This document shows, piece by piece, positions 26,460 through 35,078 of a DNA stretch of 50,317 nt. The notes under the pieces were generated by a model. That model ran no database searches, was not told where the DNA came from, and saw only the letters and a list, made by a program, of their open reading frames with translations. Numbering within the stretch: position 1 is the first letter of the stretch; each line of letters begins with the position of its first letter. Origin of the DNA: Pseudomonadota bacterium (lineage in GTDB: Bacteria > Pseudomonadota > Gammaproteobacteria > Steroidobacterales > Steroidobacteraceae); contig JAEWLQ010000131.1 in assembly GCA_023457495.1 (NCBI GenBank), positions 1-50,317 of the forward strand, in the 5' to 3' direction. The position numbers were made by a program, and so were the translations under genes.

Positions 26460-27998
26460 ATGGAACCGGATCGGAGAATCAGGCGGATCGCCATCGTGGG
26501 CGGCGGCGTGGCGGGGTGGCTCTCCGCGGCTGCGCTGGCTCGCAAGCTCGGCAGCCATTGCTCTATCCATCTGGTCGAGACGCCCGAGCCCGCATCCGCG
26601 GGCCGCGCCGAGGCAACGTTGCCGCACGTCCTCGACCTGCTGCGATTCCTCGGCGTCGACCAGAACGACTTCATCGACAAGACGCAGTCCACCTACAGCC
26701 TTGGCACACGCTTCGTCGACTGGTCGGCGACCGGTGAAAGTTTCTGGCGTCCCTTCGGTGGCTTCGGCGCGATGGTCGAGCGCCGGCCGTTCCAGCACTT
26801 CTGGCACAAGGCGCGCGCGCTCGGACTGAAGCCGCGAGTCGAACTGTTCAGCCACGAAATCGCGATGGCGACGGCGAATCGCTTCATCTTCCCGACCAAC
26901 TCGCTCGGTGTCGCGCAGAACCTGCGCTACGCGCTGCACGTGGATTCGCTGCTGCTCGTGCGTTACCTGCGCGCGTTCGCGGAGCGCGCCGGCGTGATCC
27001 GCCTCGAGCGCAAGCTGGTGGACGCGACACTGCGCGAAAACGGCTTCATCGAGGAGTTGCAGTTCGAGGATGGCGGCAAGCTGCGTGCGGACCTGTTCAT
27101 CGATTGCACCGAGGGCGGCAGCCTGATCGGCGGGAAGCTCGGTGGCGCCTACGAAGACTGGCGCCAGTGGCTGCCCTGCGATCGCATCGTCAGCGCCGCG
27201 ACCGTGGCGGATGGCGTCCGTCCGCCGTACGTGCGCGTCACCGCGCGCGCCGCGGGCTGGCAGTGGCGCACCTCGCTGCAACAGAACACGAGCCACGGCC
27301 AGGTTTACTCGAGCGCGCACCAGAGCGACGACGAGGCCGCGGCCGAGCTGCGCGCCGCGGCCGGCGACGCCGTGCTCGCCGAGCCACGCTTCGAGCGATT
27401 CGCGCCGGGGCTGCGCCGCAAGCTCTGGGACCGGAACGTGGTGGCCATCGGCGCCGCCGCCGGGGCGCTGGATCCGCTCGTCCCGGTCGACCTGCACCTG
27501 ATCACCAACGGCATTTTCAGCCTGCTCGATCACTTCCCGGACAGCCAGTTTGACCCCGCGAACATCGCGAGCTACAACGCCGGCCTGGGGGGAGATTACG
27601 AGGGCATTCGTGACTTCGTCGTCCTGCACTACTGCAATTCGCGGCGCGACGATTCGCCGTTCTGGAAGCAGTGCGCCGCCATTGCCCCGCCGGACACCGT
27701 CACGCAGCGCATCGAGATGTACCGCGCGACCGGGCGCATCCTGCAGCACCGGCCGGAGCTGTTCGGCGATCTCGACTGGTTCTGGATCCTCGAAGGAGCC
27801 GGCATCGTGCCGCGCGACTACGATCCACTGGTCGACACCGTCGACTTCGAACAGGTCAAACGCGTGATGCTCGCGATCAGCCAGAAAGTCTCGGCCGACG
27901 TCGGCGCCTCACCCAGCCACGACAGCTTCTTCGCCGCCGCGAACGCGCGGCTCGGCCAGGCCCGCAAGGCGGCCGCACCAGGTCCGTCCACCGGCTGA
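26460..27998 (+). CDS. Tryptophan-halogenase-family flavoprotein lacking catalytic residues
   Basis: 512 aa; AGAGG precedes ATG 26460. The family (PF04820 type) is recognised from the FAD motif IAIVGGGVAGWLSAAALARK, EATLPHVLDLLRFLG, and the conserved domain order. Against PrnA as I remember it, three key features differ. The catalytic Lys79 position is Ser80 (QSTYSLGTRF). The Glu346 position is Val341 (ALDPLVPVDLHL instead of DPLEST). The WxWxIP motif reads GWQWRTS. It is therefore unlikely to halogenate by the known mechanism. Relatives sit in sugar-uptake loci beside TonB receptors in Xanthomonadales and Caulobacterales. Here it leads an operon with a ROK kinase, sugar permease and epimerase. 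It could be another flavin-dependent oxidoreductase or a non-catalytic partner. Confidence 0.85.
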   Translation: MEPDRRIRRIAIVGGGVAGWLSAAALARKLGSHCSIHLVETPEPASAGRAEATLPHVLDLLRFLGVDQNDFIDKTQSTYSLGTRFVDWSATGESFWRPFGGFGAMVERRPFQHFWHKARALGLKPRVELFSHEIAMATANRFIFPTNSLGVAQNLRYALHVDSLLLVRYLRAFAERAGVIRLERKLVDATLRENGFIEELQFEDGGKLRADLFIDCTEGGSLIGGKLGGAYEDWRQWLPCDRIVSAATVADGVRPPYVRVTARAAGWQWRTSLQQNTSHGQVYSSAHQSDDEAAAELRAAAGDAVLAEPRFERFAPGLRRKLWDRNVVAIGAAAGALDPLVPVDLHLITNGIFSLLDHFPDSQFDPANIASYNAGLGGDYEGIRDFVVLHYCNSRRDDSPFWKQCAAIAPPDTVTQRIEMYRATGRILQHRPELFGDLDWFWILEGAGIVPRDYDPLVDTVDFEQVKRVMLAISQKVSADVGASPSHDSFFAAANARLGQARKAAAPGPSTG

Positions 27999-28001
27999 AA
28001 C

Positions 28002-28910
28002 GTGCCTCCCACGGCCAAACTACTCGCGGGTGTCGAACTGGGCGGCACGAAGTGCGTGTGCATTCTCGGCACCGGCCCGGATGACGTGCGCGCCCTCGAG
28101 CGGTTGCCGACCGGGGAGCGCGAAGAAACTTTGCGACAGATCGAGTCCGTGCTCGATCGCTGGCGGCAGCAACATGGCGCGCCGCGCGCTCTCGGCATCG
28201 CCTCGTTCGGACCCGTCGACCTCGGGCGAGATTCGCCGACCTGGGGATACATCACCTCGACTCCCAAGCGGGGCTGGCGCGACACCGACGGCGCGCAGCG
28301 TCTCGGTCGCCGCTGCGATGTTCCGGTGATGTTCGATACGGATGTGAATGGCGCGGCGTTCGCCGAAGGACGCTGGGGCGCGGCGCTCGGTCTCAGTGAC
28401 TACGCCTACGTCACCGTCGGCACGGGAATCGGCGTCGGCAGCATCGTGCGCGGCCGGTCGGTGTTCGGCCTCACGCACCCCGAACTCGGCCACATCCGTG
28501 TCGCGCGTTTGCGCGGCGATACCTTCGAGGGCGTCTGTCCTTTCCACGGTGACTGCATCGAGGGCCTCGCGTCGGGTCCCGCGATCGAAGCGCGCGCCGG
28601 CATGCCGGCGTCGCAGCTGCCGCCGGATCACCCGGCCTGGGAGTACGTCGCGCACGGACTCGCGCAGATGTTGCACACGATGGTGCTCACCACCGCACCC
28701 CTGCGCATCCTGCTCGGCGGCGGGGTCATGAGCGCGCAGTCGCACCTGTTCGAGCGCATCCGCCGGGAGTTGCAGCGCAGCCTCGGCGGCTATGTCGAAG
28801 CGCGGGAAATCGCCCAGGACCTGGGCCTGTACGTCGTCCCGCCCGGCCTTGGCACGATGGCAGGCCCGCTCGGGGCGCTGGCGCTCGCCGCCGACGCACC
28901 GCGCTCATGA
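28002..28910 (+). CDS. ROK-family sugar kinase, fructokinase type
   Basis: 302 aa, GTG start 3 nt after the preceding stop. ROK hallmarks: phosphate-binding GVELGGTKCVCILG near the N-terminus, GIASFGPVDL, catalytic Asp in FDTDVNGAAFAEGRWG, VTVGTGIGVGSI, and the zinc/sugar motif HPELGHIRV followed by CPFHGDCIEGLASGPA. The CPFHGDC form is typical of fructokinase/mannokinase members rather than N-acetylglucosamine kinases. It phosphorylates fructose or a related hexose with ATP. It probably works with the epimerase two genes downstream, which would interconvert mannose, fructose or glucose, and complements the separate glucokinase at 32570. Confidence 0.9.
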   Translation: MPPTAKLLAGVELGGTKCVCILGTGPDDVRALERLPTGEREETLRQIESVLDRWRQQHGAPRALGIASFGPVDLGRDSPTWGYITSTPKRGWRDTDGAQRLGRRCDVPVMFDTDVNGAAFAEGRWGAALGLSDYAYVTVGTGIGVGSIVRGRSVFGLTHPELGHIRVARLRGDTFEGVCPFHGDCIEGLASGPAIEARAGMPASQLPPDHPAWEYVAHGLAQMLHTMVLTTAPLRILLGGGVMSAQSHLFERIRRELQRSLGGYVEAREIAQDLGLYVVPPGLGTMAGPLGALALAADAPRS

Positions 28911-28962
28911 AGGTCTCGACGCTCTAACCACTCTCCGTTCCACACACTTCCGAGGGGCTCCG

Positions 28963-30246
28963 ATGGACGACAACAAGTACAAAGACATGTGGAAGGGCTT
29001 CGTGACGGTCATCACGCTGTTCTTCATGTGGGGATTCATCACCGTTTCGGTCGATCCGCTGATCGCGGCGCTGAAAGCCATCTTCGATCTCAGTTACGCG
29101 GAGGCGATGCTCACGCAGTTCGCGTTCTTCATGGCGTACTTCGTGGTGTCGCTGCCGGCGGCGGCGCTCATCGCCCGGCTCGGCAACAGCAAGTCGATCA
29201 TCTTCGCGCTGGGCGTCATGGTGCTCGGCTGTCTCGTCGTGCCGGTGGCGACCACGCTCAATACCTACGCGCTGGTGCTCGTGGCATTGTTCATCATCGC
29301 GAGCGGCATCACGATCCTGCAGGTGGTGGCCAATCCGCTGGCCGCGGCCCTGGGCCGTCCCGAGCGTTCGCATTTCCGGCTCACGTTCTCGCAGACCTTC
29401 AACTCGTTCGGCACCTTCATCGCGCCGCACCTGGTGTCGGGCATCATCCTCGCCGGCGGCATCTTCGCGGTGACGCACGGCGCGGAGGTCACGCCGCAGC
29501 TGCGCGAGGAATCGTTCCGCAAAATCGACAGCGTGTTCCTGATGATCGCCGGCGCGCTGGTGCTGCTGGCCCTGTTCATCTTCGTGTTCCGCAAACTCAT
29601 CGACGTGACCAAACCCGTCGACGAGGGTCAGCGCCCATCGATCGCCACGGCATTCAAGTCGCGCTGGGCGTTGCTCGGCGCTGGCGCGATCTTCCTGTAC
29701 GTGGGCGCGGAAGTGTCCATCGGCAGCGCCATGACCAACTTCCTGGCCGAGCCCGACACCATGAACATCTCGCTCGAGGAAGCCGGCAAGATGGTCAGCT
29801 TCTACTGGGGCGGGGCGATGGTGGGCCGACTGATCGGCAGCGGGTTGCTGTTCCTCGTCAAGCAACGTGCGCCCTGGCTGCTCGCGGCCTTCGCGCTCGG
29901 CGCCACGATCCTGTGCCTGGCCGTGTCGCAGATGCACGGCTCGACCGCCGGATATCTGGCCTTGTCGATCGGCCTGTTCAATTCGATCATGTTCCCGGTG
30001 ATCTTCACGCTCACGCTGGAACGCTCGACGGCCGCGCCCGCGGCGACCTCGGGCCTCCTGTGCCTGGCCATCGTCGGCGGCGCGATCCTGCCGTACATCT
30101 TCGGCCACATCGCGGACTCCGCCGGACTGCATGCGGCGTTCTTCCTGCCCGCCGCCGCGTACCTGCTGATCGTCGTGTTCGCGGTCGCCGCGAGCGGCGC
30201 GAAGGCCTACGTGCACGGCACCGCCGCCGTGGCCGCAGGGCACTGA
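28963..30246 (+). CDS. Sugar MFS permease, FucP/GluP type
   Basis: 427 aa from ATG 28963 with AGGGG upstream. Twelve hydrophobic helices can be counted, with the FucP-branch signatures TLFFMWGFITVSVDPLIAAL in helix 1, YFVVSLPAAALIARLG, and FSQTFNSFGTFIAPHLVSG. This branch imports glucose, galactose, fucose or N-acetylglucosamine with protons. The context (GH3 glucosidase, hexose kinases, Entner-Doudoroff genes) favours glucose or a related hexose. Its TGA stop overlaps the epimerase ATG by one base (TGATG). Confidence 0.92.
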   Translation: MDDNKYKDMWKGFVTVITLFFMWGFITVSVDPLIAALKAIFDLSYAEAMLTQFAFFMAYFVVSLPAAALIARLGNSKSIIFALGVMVLGCLVVPVATTLNTYALVLVALFIIASGITILQVVANPLAAALGRPERSHFRLTFSQTFNSFGTFIAPHLVSGIILAGGIFAVTHGAEVTPQLREESFRKIDSVFLMIAGALVLLALFIFVFRKLIDVTKPVDEGQRPSIATAFKSRWALLGAGAIFLYVGAEVSIGSAMTNFLAEPDTMNISLEEAGKMVSFYWGGAMVGRLIGSGLLFLVKQRAPWLLAAFALGATILCLAVSQMHGSTAGYLALSIGLFNSIMFPVIFTLTLERSTAAPAATSGLLCLAIVGGAILPYIFGHIADSAGLHAAFFLPAAAYLLIVVFAVAASGAKAYVHGTAAVAAGH

Positions 30247-31391
30247 TGGACGACAAGGCCCGCATCCACGCACAGCACAGCCGGCTCTGCGGCTGGCTGT
30301 GCGATGCGGCCTATCCACTCTGGTCCACCCGCGGGCGCGATCCCGCGGGTGGGTTCCACGAGCGCCTGGCGCAGGACGGGCAGCCACTGGCCGAAGCCCG
30401 TCGCTCGCGCGTGAATCCGCGCCAGGTGTACTGCTTCGCGATGGCGCCCTCGCTCGGCTGGCGAGGGGACGTGGCCGCGCTCGTGCAGCACGGGCTCGAC
30501 TATTTCCTTTCCCGGTACCGCCGACCCGACGGCCTGTTCCGCACGCTCGTGAACGCGGATGGTTCGCCACGCGATGACCGGGCGCTGCTTTACGACCAGG
30601 CTTTCGGCTTACTCGCGTTCAATGTCGCGGCGGGCATCGGTACCGCGAGGGCCGAGCGTGATCGGCTCGCGATCGAGTTGCATGCGCTGGTCGTGGAAAA
30701 AATGAAGCGCGCCGGCGCGCCTGGTTTCGAGAGCGGGGTGCCGGCGAGTCTGCCGCTGCTGTCGAATCCGCACATGCATCTGTTCGAGGCCGCGCTCGCG
30801 GGCAGCGAGATGTGCCCGGAGAACGCGCTGTGGAAAACGCTGGCCGATGAACTCGCCGAGCTCGCGCTCGCGAAGTTCATCGATCAGAAGTCGGGCGCGC
30901 TGCGCGAGTGTTTCGATGCGCAGTGGAATCCCGCGCCCGGCATCGACGGGCGCATCGTCGAGCCCGGCCACCAGTTCGAGTGGGCCTGGCTGCTGCTGCG
31001 CTGGGGCGGATCGAAGAATGCGCGCGCGCGTGACGCGGCGTTGAAACTGATCGACATAGGCGAGCACTACGGCGTGCGCGACGGACTCGCGACGAACAGC
31101 CTGCTCGACGATTTCTCCCCGCATGACGCGGGAGCGCGCATGTGGCCGCAGACCGAACGCATCAAGGCGGCCGCGCTCGCGGCGCGGCTCACCGGCGAAC
31201 CGCGGTACTTCGCGATGACGGCCGCGGCGACCGACGGGTTGTTCCGCTACCTGGATACGCCGATACCCGGCCTCTGGTACGACCGCATCGATGCCGAGGG
31301 GAACCGGATCGATGAGCCGGCGCCGGCCAGCAGTTTCTACCACCTGGTGGCGGCGATCCAGGAGTTGAGCGCGCTCGCGCGTTACACCTGA
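30246..31391 (+). CDS. AGE-family sugar epimerase/isomerase
   Basis: 381 aa, start fused to the preceding stop (TGATG). An (alpha/alpha)6-barrel of the N-acylglucosamine 2-epimerase family: GGFHERLAQDG, RQVYCFAMAP, LLYDQAFGLLAF, NPHMHLFEA and PGHQFEWAWLLLRWG carry the conserved Arg and His residues of the active site. With a fructokinase-type ROK protein in the operon, mannose isomerase or mannose/glucose epimerase activity is more likely than amino-sugar epimerisation; I infer mannose to fructose. It ends 3 nt from the convergent lacI-type gene. Confidence 0.88.
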   Translation: MDDKARIHAQHSRLCGWLCDAAYPLWSTRGRDPAGGFHERLAQDGQPLAEARRSRVNPRQVYCFAMAPSLGWRGDVAALVQHGLDYFLSRYRRPDGLFRTLVNADGSPRDDRALLYDQAFGLLAFNVAAGIGTARAERDRLAIELHALVVEKMKRAGAPGFESGVPASLPLLSNPHMHLFEAALAGSEMCPENALWKTLADELAELALAKFIDQKSGALRECFDAQWNPAPGIDGRIVEPGHQFEWAWLLLRWGGSKNARARDAALKLIDIGEHYGVRDGLATNSLLDDFSPHDAGARMWPQTERIKAAALAARLTGEPRYFAMTAAATDGLFRYLDTPIPGLWYDRIDAEGNRIDEPAPASSFYHLVAAIQELSALARYT

Positions 31392-31394
31392 ATC

Positions 31395-32411
31395 CTAGTT
31401 CGCCGGGCGCGGCCCGGTCGACTCGCGGCACACCATCCGATACGGAATCTCGATGCTTTTCGGCGGCAGATCGTCGCCCATCGAGCGGAACAGCATGTCC
31501 GCGGCCTGGTGCGCCATTTCGTAGGTGGGCTGGTGCACGGTTGTGAGCCGGGGCCAGATCACCTGGGCGACGTAGCTGTCGTCGAAGCCCGCGACCGACA
31601 GGCGGTGCGGGATGGATAGTCCCATTTCGTGCGCGGCCATGATGGTGCCGGCGGCCATGTCGTCGTTGCTCGCGAACACGGCCGTGGGACGCGTGGCGCG
31701 CGAGAGCAGGCGGCGCGCGGCGGCGAGCCCGGAATCGAAGGTGAACTCGCCGCGATCGATGAGCTGCGGGTCCACGGCGAGGCCGTGCGCACGCAGGGCG
31801 AGCGTGTAGCCGAGATAACGCTGCTCGGTGACGGGATGACCCACGGGGCCGTTGATGAAGCCGATGCGCTCGTGCCCGAGCGCGATCAGGTATTCGGTCA
31901 TCTCGCGCGCGGCGGCCACGTCATTCATGTACACGCACGAAAACGCGTCGAGTTCGACGGTGGGCGCGATGCGCACGAAACGAATGCGGTGCTTCTGCAG
32001 CTCCGCGAGCACTTCGGTGGAATCCGAGAGCGGCGGTGCGAGCACGACGCCGTCGAGGTGCGACTCGAGCACGAGGCCCGCGAGGTCGCGCACGCTGCCG
32101 ATGTCATTGCCTTCGCAGGGGTGCACCAGCAGGCGATAACCGCGCGTATGGCAGCGTTCGAGCGCGCCGCGCTGCAGGTCGACCACGTAGTTCGCGCTCG
32201 GGTTCTGGTAGATGAGTCCGATCAGGTTCGAGCTGCGGCCGGCGAGGCTGCGCGCGGAGAGGCTCGGGTGATAGTTGAGCTCTTCGACTAGTTTGAGCAC
32301 GCGCGCGCGGGTTTCGCTACGCACATTCGGTTCGCTATTGAGGACGCGCGAGACGGTCTTGATGGAGACCCCCGCAGCCTTCGACACGTCATGAATGGTT
32401 ATACGACTCAT
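31395..32411 (-). CDS. LacI-family transcriptional repressor
   Basis: 338 aa. The N-terminal helix-turn-helix and hinge (ITIHDVSKAAGVSIKTVSRV, residues about 3-22, continuing LNSEPNVRSETRARV) are followed by a periplasmic-binding-protein-like sugar domain ending RMVCRESTGPRP. It is divergent from glk-zwf-edd. Two copies of one operator sequence lie in the intergenic region, one close to each gene. It likely represses glk-zwf-edd and itself, and perhaps the upstream sugar operon, until a sugar or sugar phosphate is present. Confidence 0.93.
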   Translation of the reverse strand: MSRITIHDVSKAAGVSIKTVSRVLNSEPNVRSETRARVLKLVEELNYHPSLSARSLAGRSSNLIGLIYQNPSANYVVDLQRGALERCHTRGYRLLVHPCEGNDIGSVRDLAGLVLESHLDGVVLAPPLSDSTEVLAELQKHRIRFVRIAPTVELDAFSCVYMNDVAAAREMTEYLIALGHERIGFINGPVGHPVTEQRYLGYTLALRAHGLAVDPQLIDRGEFTFDSGLAAARRLLSRATRPTAVFASNDDMAAGTIMAAHEMGLSIPHRLSVAGFDDSYVAQVIWPRLTTVHQPTYEMAHQAADMLFRSMGDDLPPKSIEIPYRMVCRESTGPRPAN

Positions 32412-32436
32412 CGCGGTGATGGATTGTCTTGTTGTC

Positions 32437-32452
32437 AGACAACGGTGTCAAA
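32437..32452 (-). promoter_or_regulatory. LacI-type operator O1 near the repressor gene
   Basis: On the minus strand TTTGACACCGTTGTCT, 26 nt upstream of the repressor start. It differs by one base from O2 at 32522. It overlaps a second palindrome, GTTGTC-A-GACAAC (32431-32443). Centred on CG, as is usual for LacI-family sites. Confidence 0.7.
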
Positions 32453-32521
32453 CCGGCTCACGCTTTGCGCATCGCACATCCCGCTTGACGTAAATCATAG
32501 GTACAATTTGCTAGCCAAGTA

Positions 32522-32537
32522 TTTGACAGCGTTGTCT
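32522..32537 (+). promoter_or_regulatory. LacI-type operator O2 at the glk promoter
   Basis: TTTGACAGCGTTGTCT, 33 nt before the glk start. A good -10 (TACAAT, 32502-32507) lies 15 nt upstream, so the site would sit just past the transcription start, the classic position for repression. The -35 is weak; a TTGACG at 32485 is spaced only 11 nt from it. O1 and O2 centres are 85 bp apart, about eight helical turns, allowing a DNA loop. Confidence 0.7.
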
Positions 32538-32569
32538 TTGCCGGTGAGTGTCCTGGTCATTGGAGCGTG

Positions 32570-33610
32570 ATGGTGACAGCTAAAACAGCGCCGACAGGCG
32601 CGGAATCGGGGGGAGACGAGCAATTTGACCGTTCCGCGGTGCTCGGACTGGTCGCCGACGTCGGGGGTACTCACATCCGCTTTGGCATCGCGGTGGCCGG
32701 GAAGGACTCCCATCCGGTCAATGTCCATTGCGTCCGGCGCTACGCGGTCCGTGCGCACGAGTCTCTGGCCCATGCGGCCCAACATTATCGCAGTGCAACA
32801 CCGGGCGTGCCCGAGGCGCTGGCCCGCGCGGCGGTCGCGGTGGCCGGCCGGGTCGAAGCCGATAAGGTGCAGCTCACCAACAGCGCCTGGTCCTTCTCGG
32901 CGCGCGCGTTGAGCGAGGCGCAGTCCTTCAAGGATCTGCACGTCATCAATGATTTCGAGGCCGTGGGTCACGCGGTCGGGGCGTTGCGCGCTCCCGACCT
33001 CATGCCCATCGGGTCCCAGCGTATCGAGCTGCCGCTTTCCCAGGGGGTGTGCGCCATCGTCGGAGTGGGCACGGGCCTGGGCGTCGGCGGCGTGGTTGCG
33101 AACGCGGGCGTCTACAACGTGCTGGCCACCGAAGGCGGCCACGCGGGTTTCGCGCCGACGAACGAGCGCTCGATCGAGCTGCTGCGCTGGCTGCGCAAGA
33201 AATACGGCCGCGTGTCCGCGGAGCGCGTGTTGTCCGGCGCGGGTCTCGCCAACGTGTACCAGGGGCTCGGCGAAGCCGACGGCAAACACCTCCCGGAACT
33301 GTCCGCCGCGGAGATCACGGCGCGCGCGGGCAGCGATCCGCACTGCGAGGAGGCGGTCGGACTGTTCTGCGAATTGCTGGGCTCGTTCGCGGGCGACCTC
33401 GCGATGACACTCGGCGCCTGGAACGGTGTGCTGATCTCCGGCGCGATGCTGCAGCACTTCGACCGGGAAATGCTCGAGCGGCGCGTGCGCTCGGGCTTCG
33501 AATACAAGGGGCGGTTCACGCTCGCGATGCGCAACGTGCCCCTGGAAACGATCTTGCACCCCCACGTGGAGCTGCTGGGCGCCGCGCGCCTGCTGATGCG
33601 GAACTCATGA
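32570..33610 (+). CDS. glk: Glucokinase
   Basis: 346 aa. GTG 32567, ATG 32570 and GTG 32573 are in tandem after GGAG; I use the ATG. Bacterial hexokinase fold of the Glk family (not ROK): ATP/phosphate loop GLVADVGGTHIRFGIA, VAVAGRVEADKVQLTNSAW, catalytic Asp in HVINDFEAVGHAVG, GVGTGLGVGGVV, and the sugar loop TEGGHAGFAPTN. It phosphorylates glucose to glucose-6-phosphate. Its stop overlaps the zwf start (ATGA), so Glk and Zwf synthesis are coupled. The N-terminal 25 residues before the fold are longer than usual and probably disordered. Confidence 0.95.
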   Translation: MVTAKTAPTGAESGGDEQFDRSAVLGLVADVGGTHIRFGIAVAGKDSHPVNVHCVRRYAVRAHESLAHAAQHYRSATPGVPEALARAAVAVAGRVEADKVQLTNSAWSFSARALSEAQSFKDLHVINDFEAVGHAVGALRAPDLMPIGSQRIELPLSQGVCAIVGVGTGLGVGGVVANAGVYNVLATEGGHAGFAPTNERSIELLRWLRKKYGRVSAERVLSGAGLANVYQGLGEADGKHLPELSAAEITARAGSDPHCEEAVGLFCELLGSFAGDLAMTLGAWNGVLISGAMLQHFDREMLERRVRSGFEYKGRFTLAMRNVPLETILHPHVELLGAARLLMRNS

Positions 33611-35076
33611 TGCACGTGAAACATTCGATGCAGAAATTCGTGCTGTTCGGGGCGACGGGCGACCTGTCGCAGCGCATGGTATGGCCGTCGCTCTATCACC
33701 TGTGCCGCGAGAAGCTCGTGCCGCCGACGCTCACCTTCGTCGGCTCCGCGCGCAACGCGATGCCGAACGAGGAGTTCCGCAAGTTCGTGGAAGGCGCGCT
33801 GCGCAAGCACGTCCTGCCCGACTACCTCATGGAAGATGCGCTCCAGGATCTGCTGACGCGCGTCACGTACGCGCCATTCGAGGCGAGCGACGGCACCGTG
33901 AAGGGAACCGAGGCGCTGCAGAAGGCGCTCGCGGGCAACAATCGCATCCTGTACTTCATGGCGACGTCGCCGAAGCTCTACGGCCCGACATCGCTGAGTC
34001 TCGCCGCGGCCGGTCTCGCCTGCGAGCACTGCCGGATCATCCTCGAGAAGCCGATCGGCACGGATCTCGCCTCGAGCATCGCGATCAACGAGGCCGTCGG
34101 CAGCGTCTTCCACGAAGATCGGATCTTCCGCATCGATCACTATCTCGGCAAAGAGGCGGTGCAGAACCTGCTCGCGCTGCGCTTCGCGAATTCGCTGTTC
34201 GAGCCTTTGTGGAACGCGTCGTCGATAGATAACGTTCAAATCACGGTAGCTGAAACGGTGGGCCTGGAAGGCCGCACGGGTTATTACGATGAAGCCGGCG
34301 CGTTGCGCGACATGGTGCAGAACCACGTGCTGCAGCTCATGACGCTAGTCGCGATGGAGCCGCCGCACCTGTTCGAGCCCAACGAGGTGCGCAACGAAAA
34401 GACCAAGGTGTTGCGCAGCCTGCGCCCGATCACGGCGGCGACGGTCGCGGCCAACACTGTGCGGGGTCAATACACCGCCGGCAGCGCGGGCGGAATCGCG
34501 GTGCCGGGGTACAACGAAGAGAAGGGCGCGAAAGGCGGCAGCGAAACGGAAACCTTCGTCGCGCTGCGCGCCGAGGTCGACAACTGGCGCTGGGCGGGCG
34601 TGCCTTTCTACCTGCGCACGGGCAAGCGCATGCAATCGCGCCGCACCGACATCGCGATCCAGTTCAAGACCGTGCCGCACAACATCTTCGCGGCCGACGA
34701 GCCGAACCTGCAGGCCAATCGCCTCGTCATCAAGCTGCAGCCCGAGGAAAGCGTGGTGCTGCAGATCCTGAGCAAACAACCCGCCATCGAAGGCGTGCGC
34801 CTGCGCGAGGTTCCGCTGGAACTTTCGCTGCCGAAAGACGAGAGCGGCGGCCGCACACGCATCGCGTACGAGCGGTTGCTGCTCGATGCACTGAAAGGAA
34901 ACACGACGCTGTTCGTGCGTCGCGACGAAGTCGAAGCGGCCTGGCAGTGGATCGACGGAATCCAGACCAGCTGGCGATCGACTCGCCAGCTCGTGAAGCC
35001 GTATCCGGCGGGCACCTGGGGGCCCACGGCGGCGATCGCTCTGACGGAGCGGCACGGCCACAGCTGGTACGAGTGA
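33607..35076 (+). CDS. zwf: Glucose-6-phosphate 1-dehydrogenase
   Basis: 489 aa. NADP-binding VLFGATGDLSQRMVWPSLYH at the N-terminus, EKPIGTDL, and the signature RIDHYLGKEAVQN with the catalytic His and substrate Lys; MVQNHVLQLMTLVAMEPP follows. It oxidises glucose-6-phosphate to 6-phosphogluconolactone with NADP+, the first step of the Entner-Doudoroff and pentose phosphate routes. The start is within the glk stop (ATGATG), and edd follows after 2 nt. No 6-phosphogluconolactonase gene is in the operon. Confidence 0.97.
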   Translation: MMHVKHSMQKFVLFGATGDLSQRMVWPSLYHLCREKLVPPTLTFVGSARNAMPNEEFRKFVEGALRKHVLPDYLMEDALQDLLTRVTYAPFEASDGTVKGTEALQKALAGNNRILYFMATSPKLYGPTSLSLAAAGLACEHCRIILEKPIGTDLASSIAINEAVGSVFHEDRIFRIDHYLGKEAVQNLLALRFANSLFEPLWNASSIDNVQITVAETVGLEGRTGYYDEAGALRDMVQNHVLQLMTLVAMEPPHLFEPNEVRNEKTKVLRSLRPITAATVAANTVRGQYTAGSAGGIAVPGYNEEKGAKGGSETETFVALRAEVDNWRWAGVPFYLRTGKRMQSRRTDIAIQFKTVPHNIFAADEPNLQANRLVIKLQPEESVVLQILSKQPAIEGVRLREVPLELSLPKDESGGRTRIAYERLLLDALKGNTTLFVRRDEVEAAWQWIDGIQTSWRSTRQLVKPYPAGTWGPTAAIALTERHGHSWYE

Positions 35077-35078
35077 TC

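Noticed and set aside
26460..27998. Annotation as an active tryptophan 7-halogenase
   Set aside because: The catalytic Lys and Glu positions and the WxWxIP motif are all changed, so only family membership is supported.
28924..30570. Long minus-strand frame opposite the MFS permease
   Set aside because: Composition is dominated by Arg, Gln, Glu and His with no recognisable motif. The permease helices on the plus strand are unmistakable.
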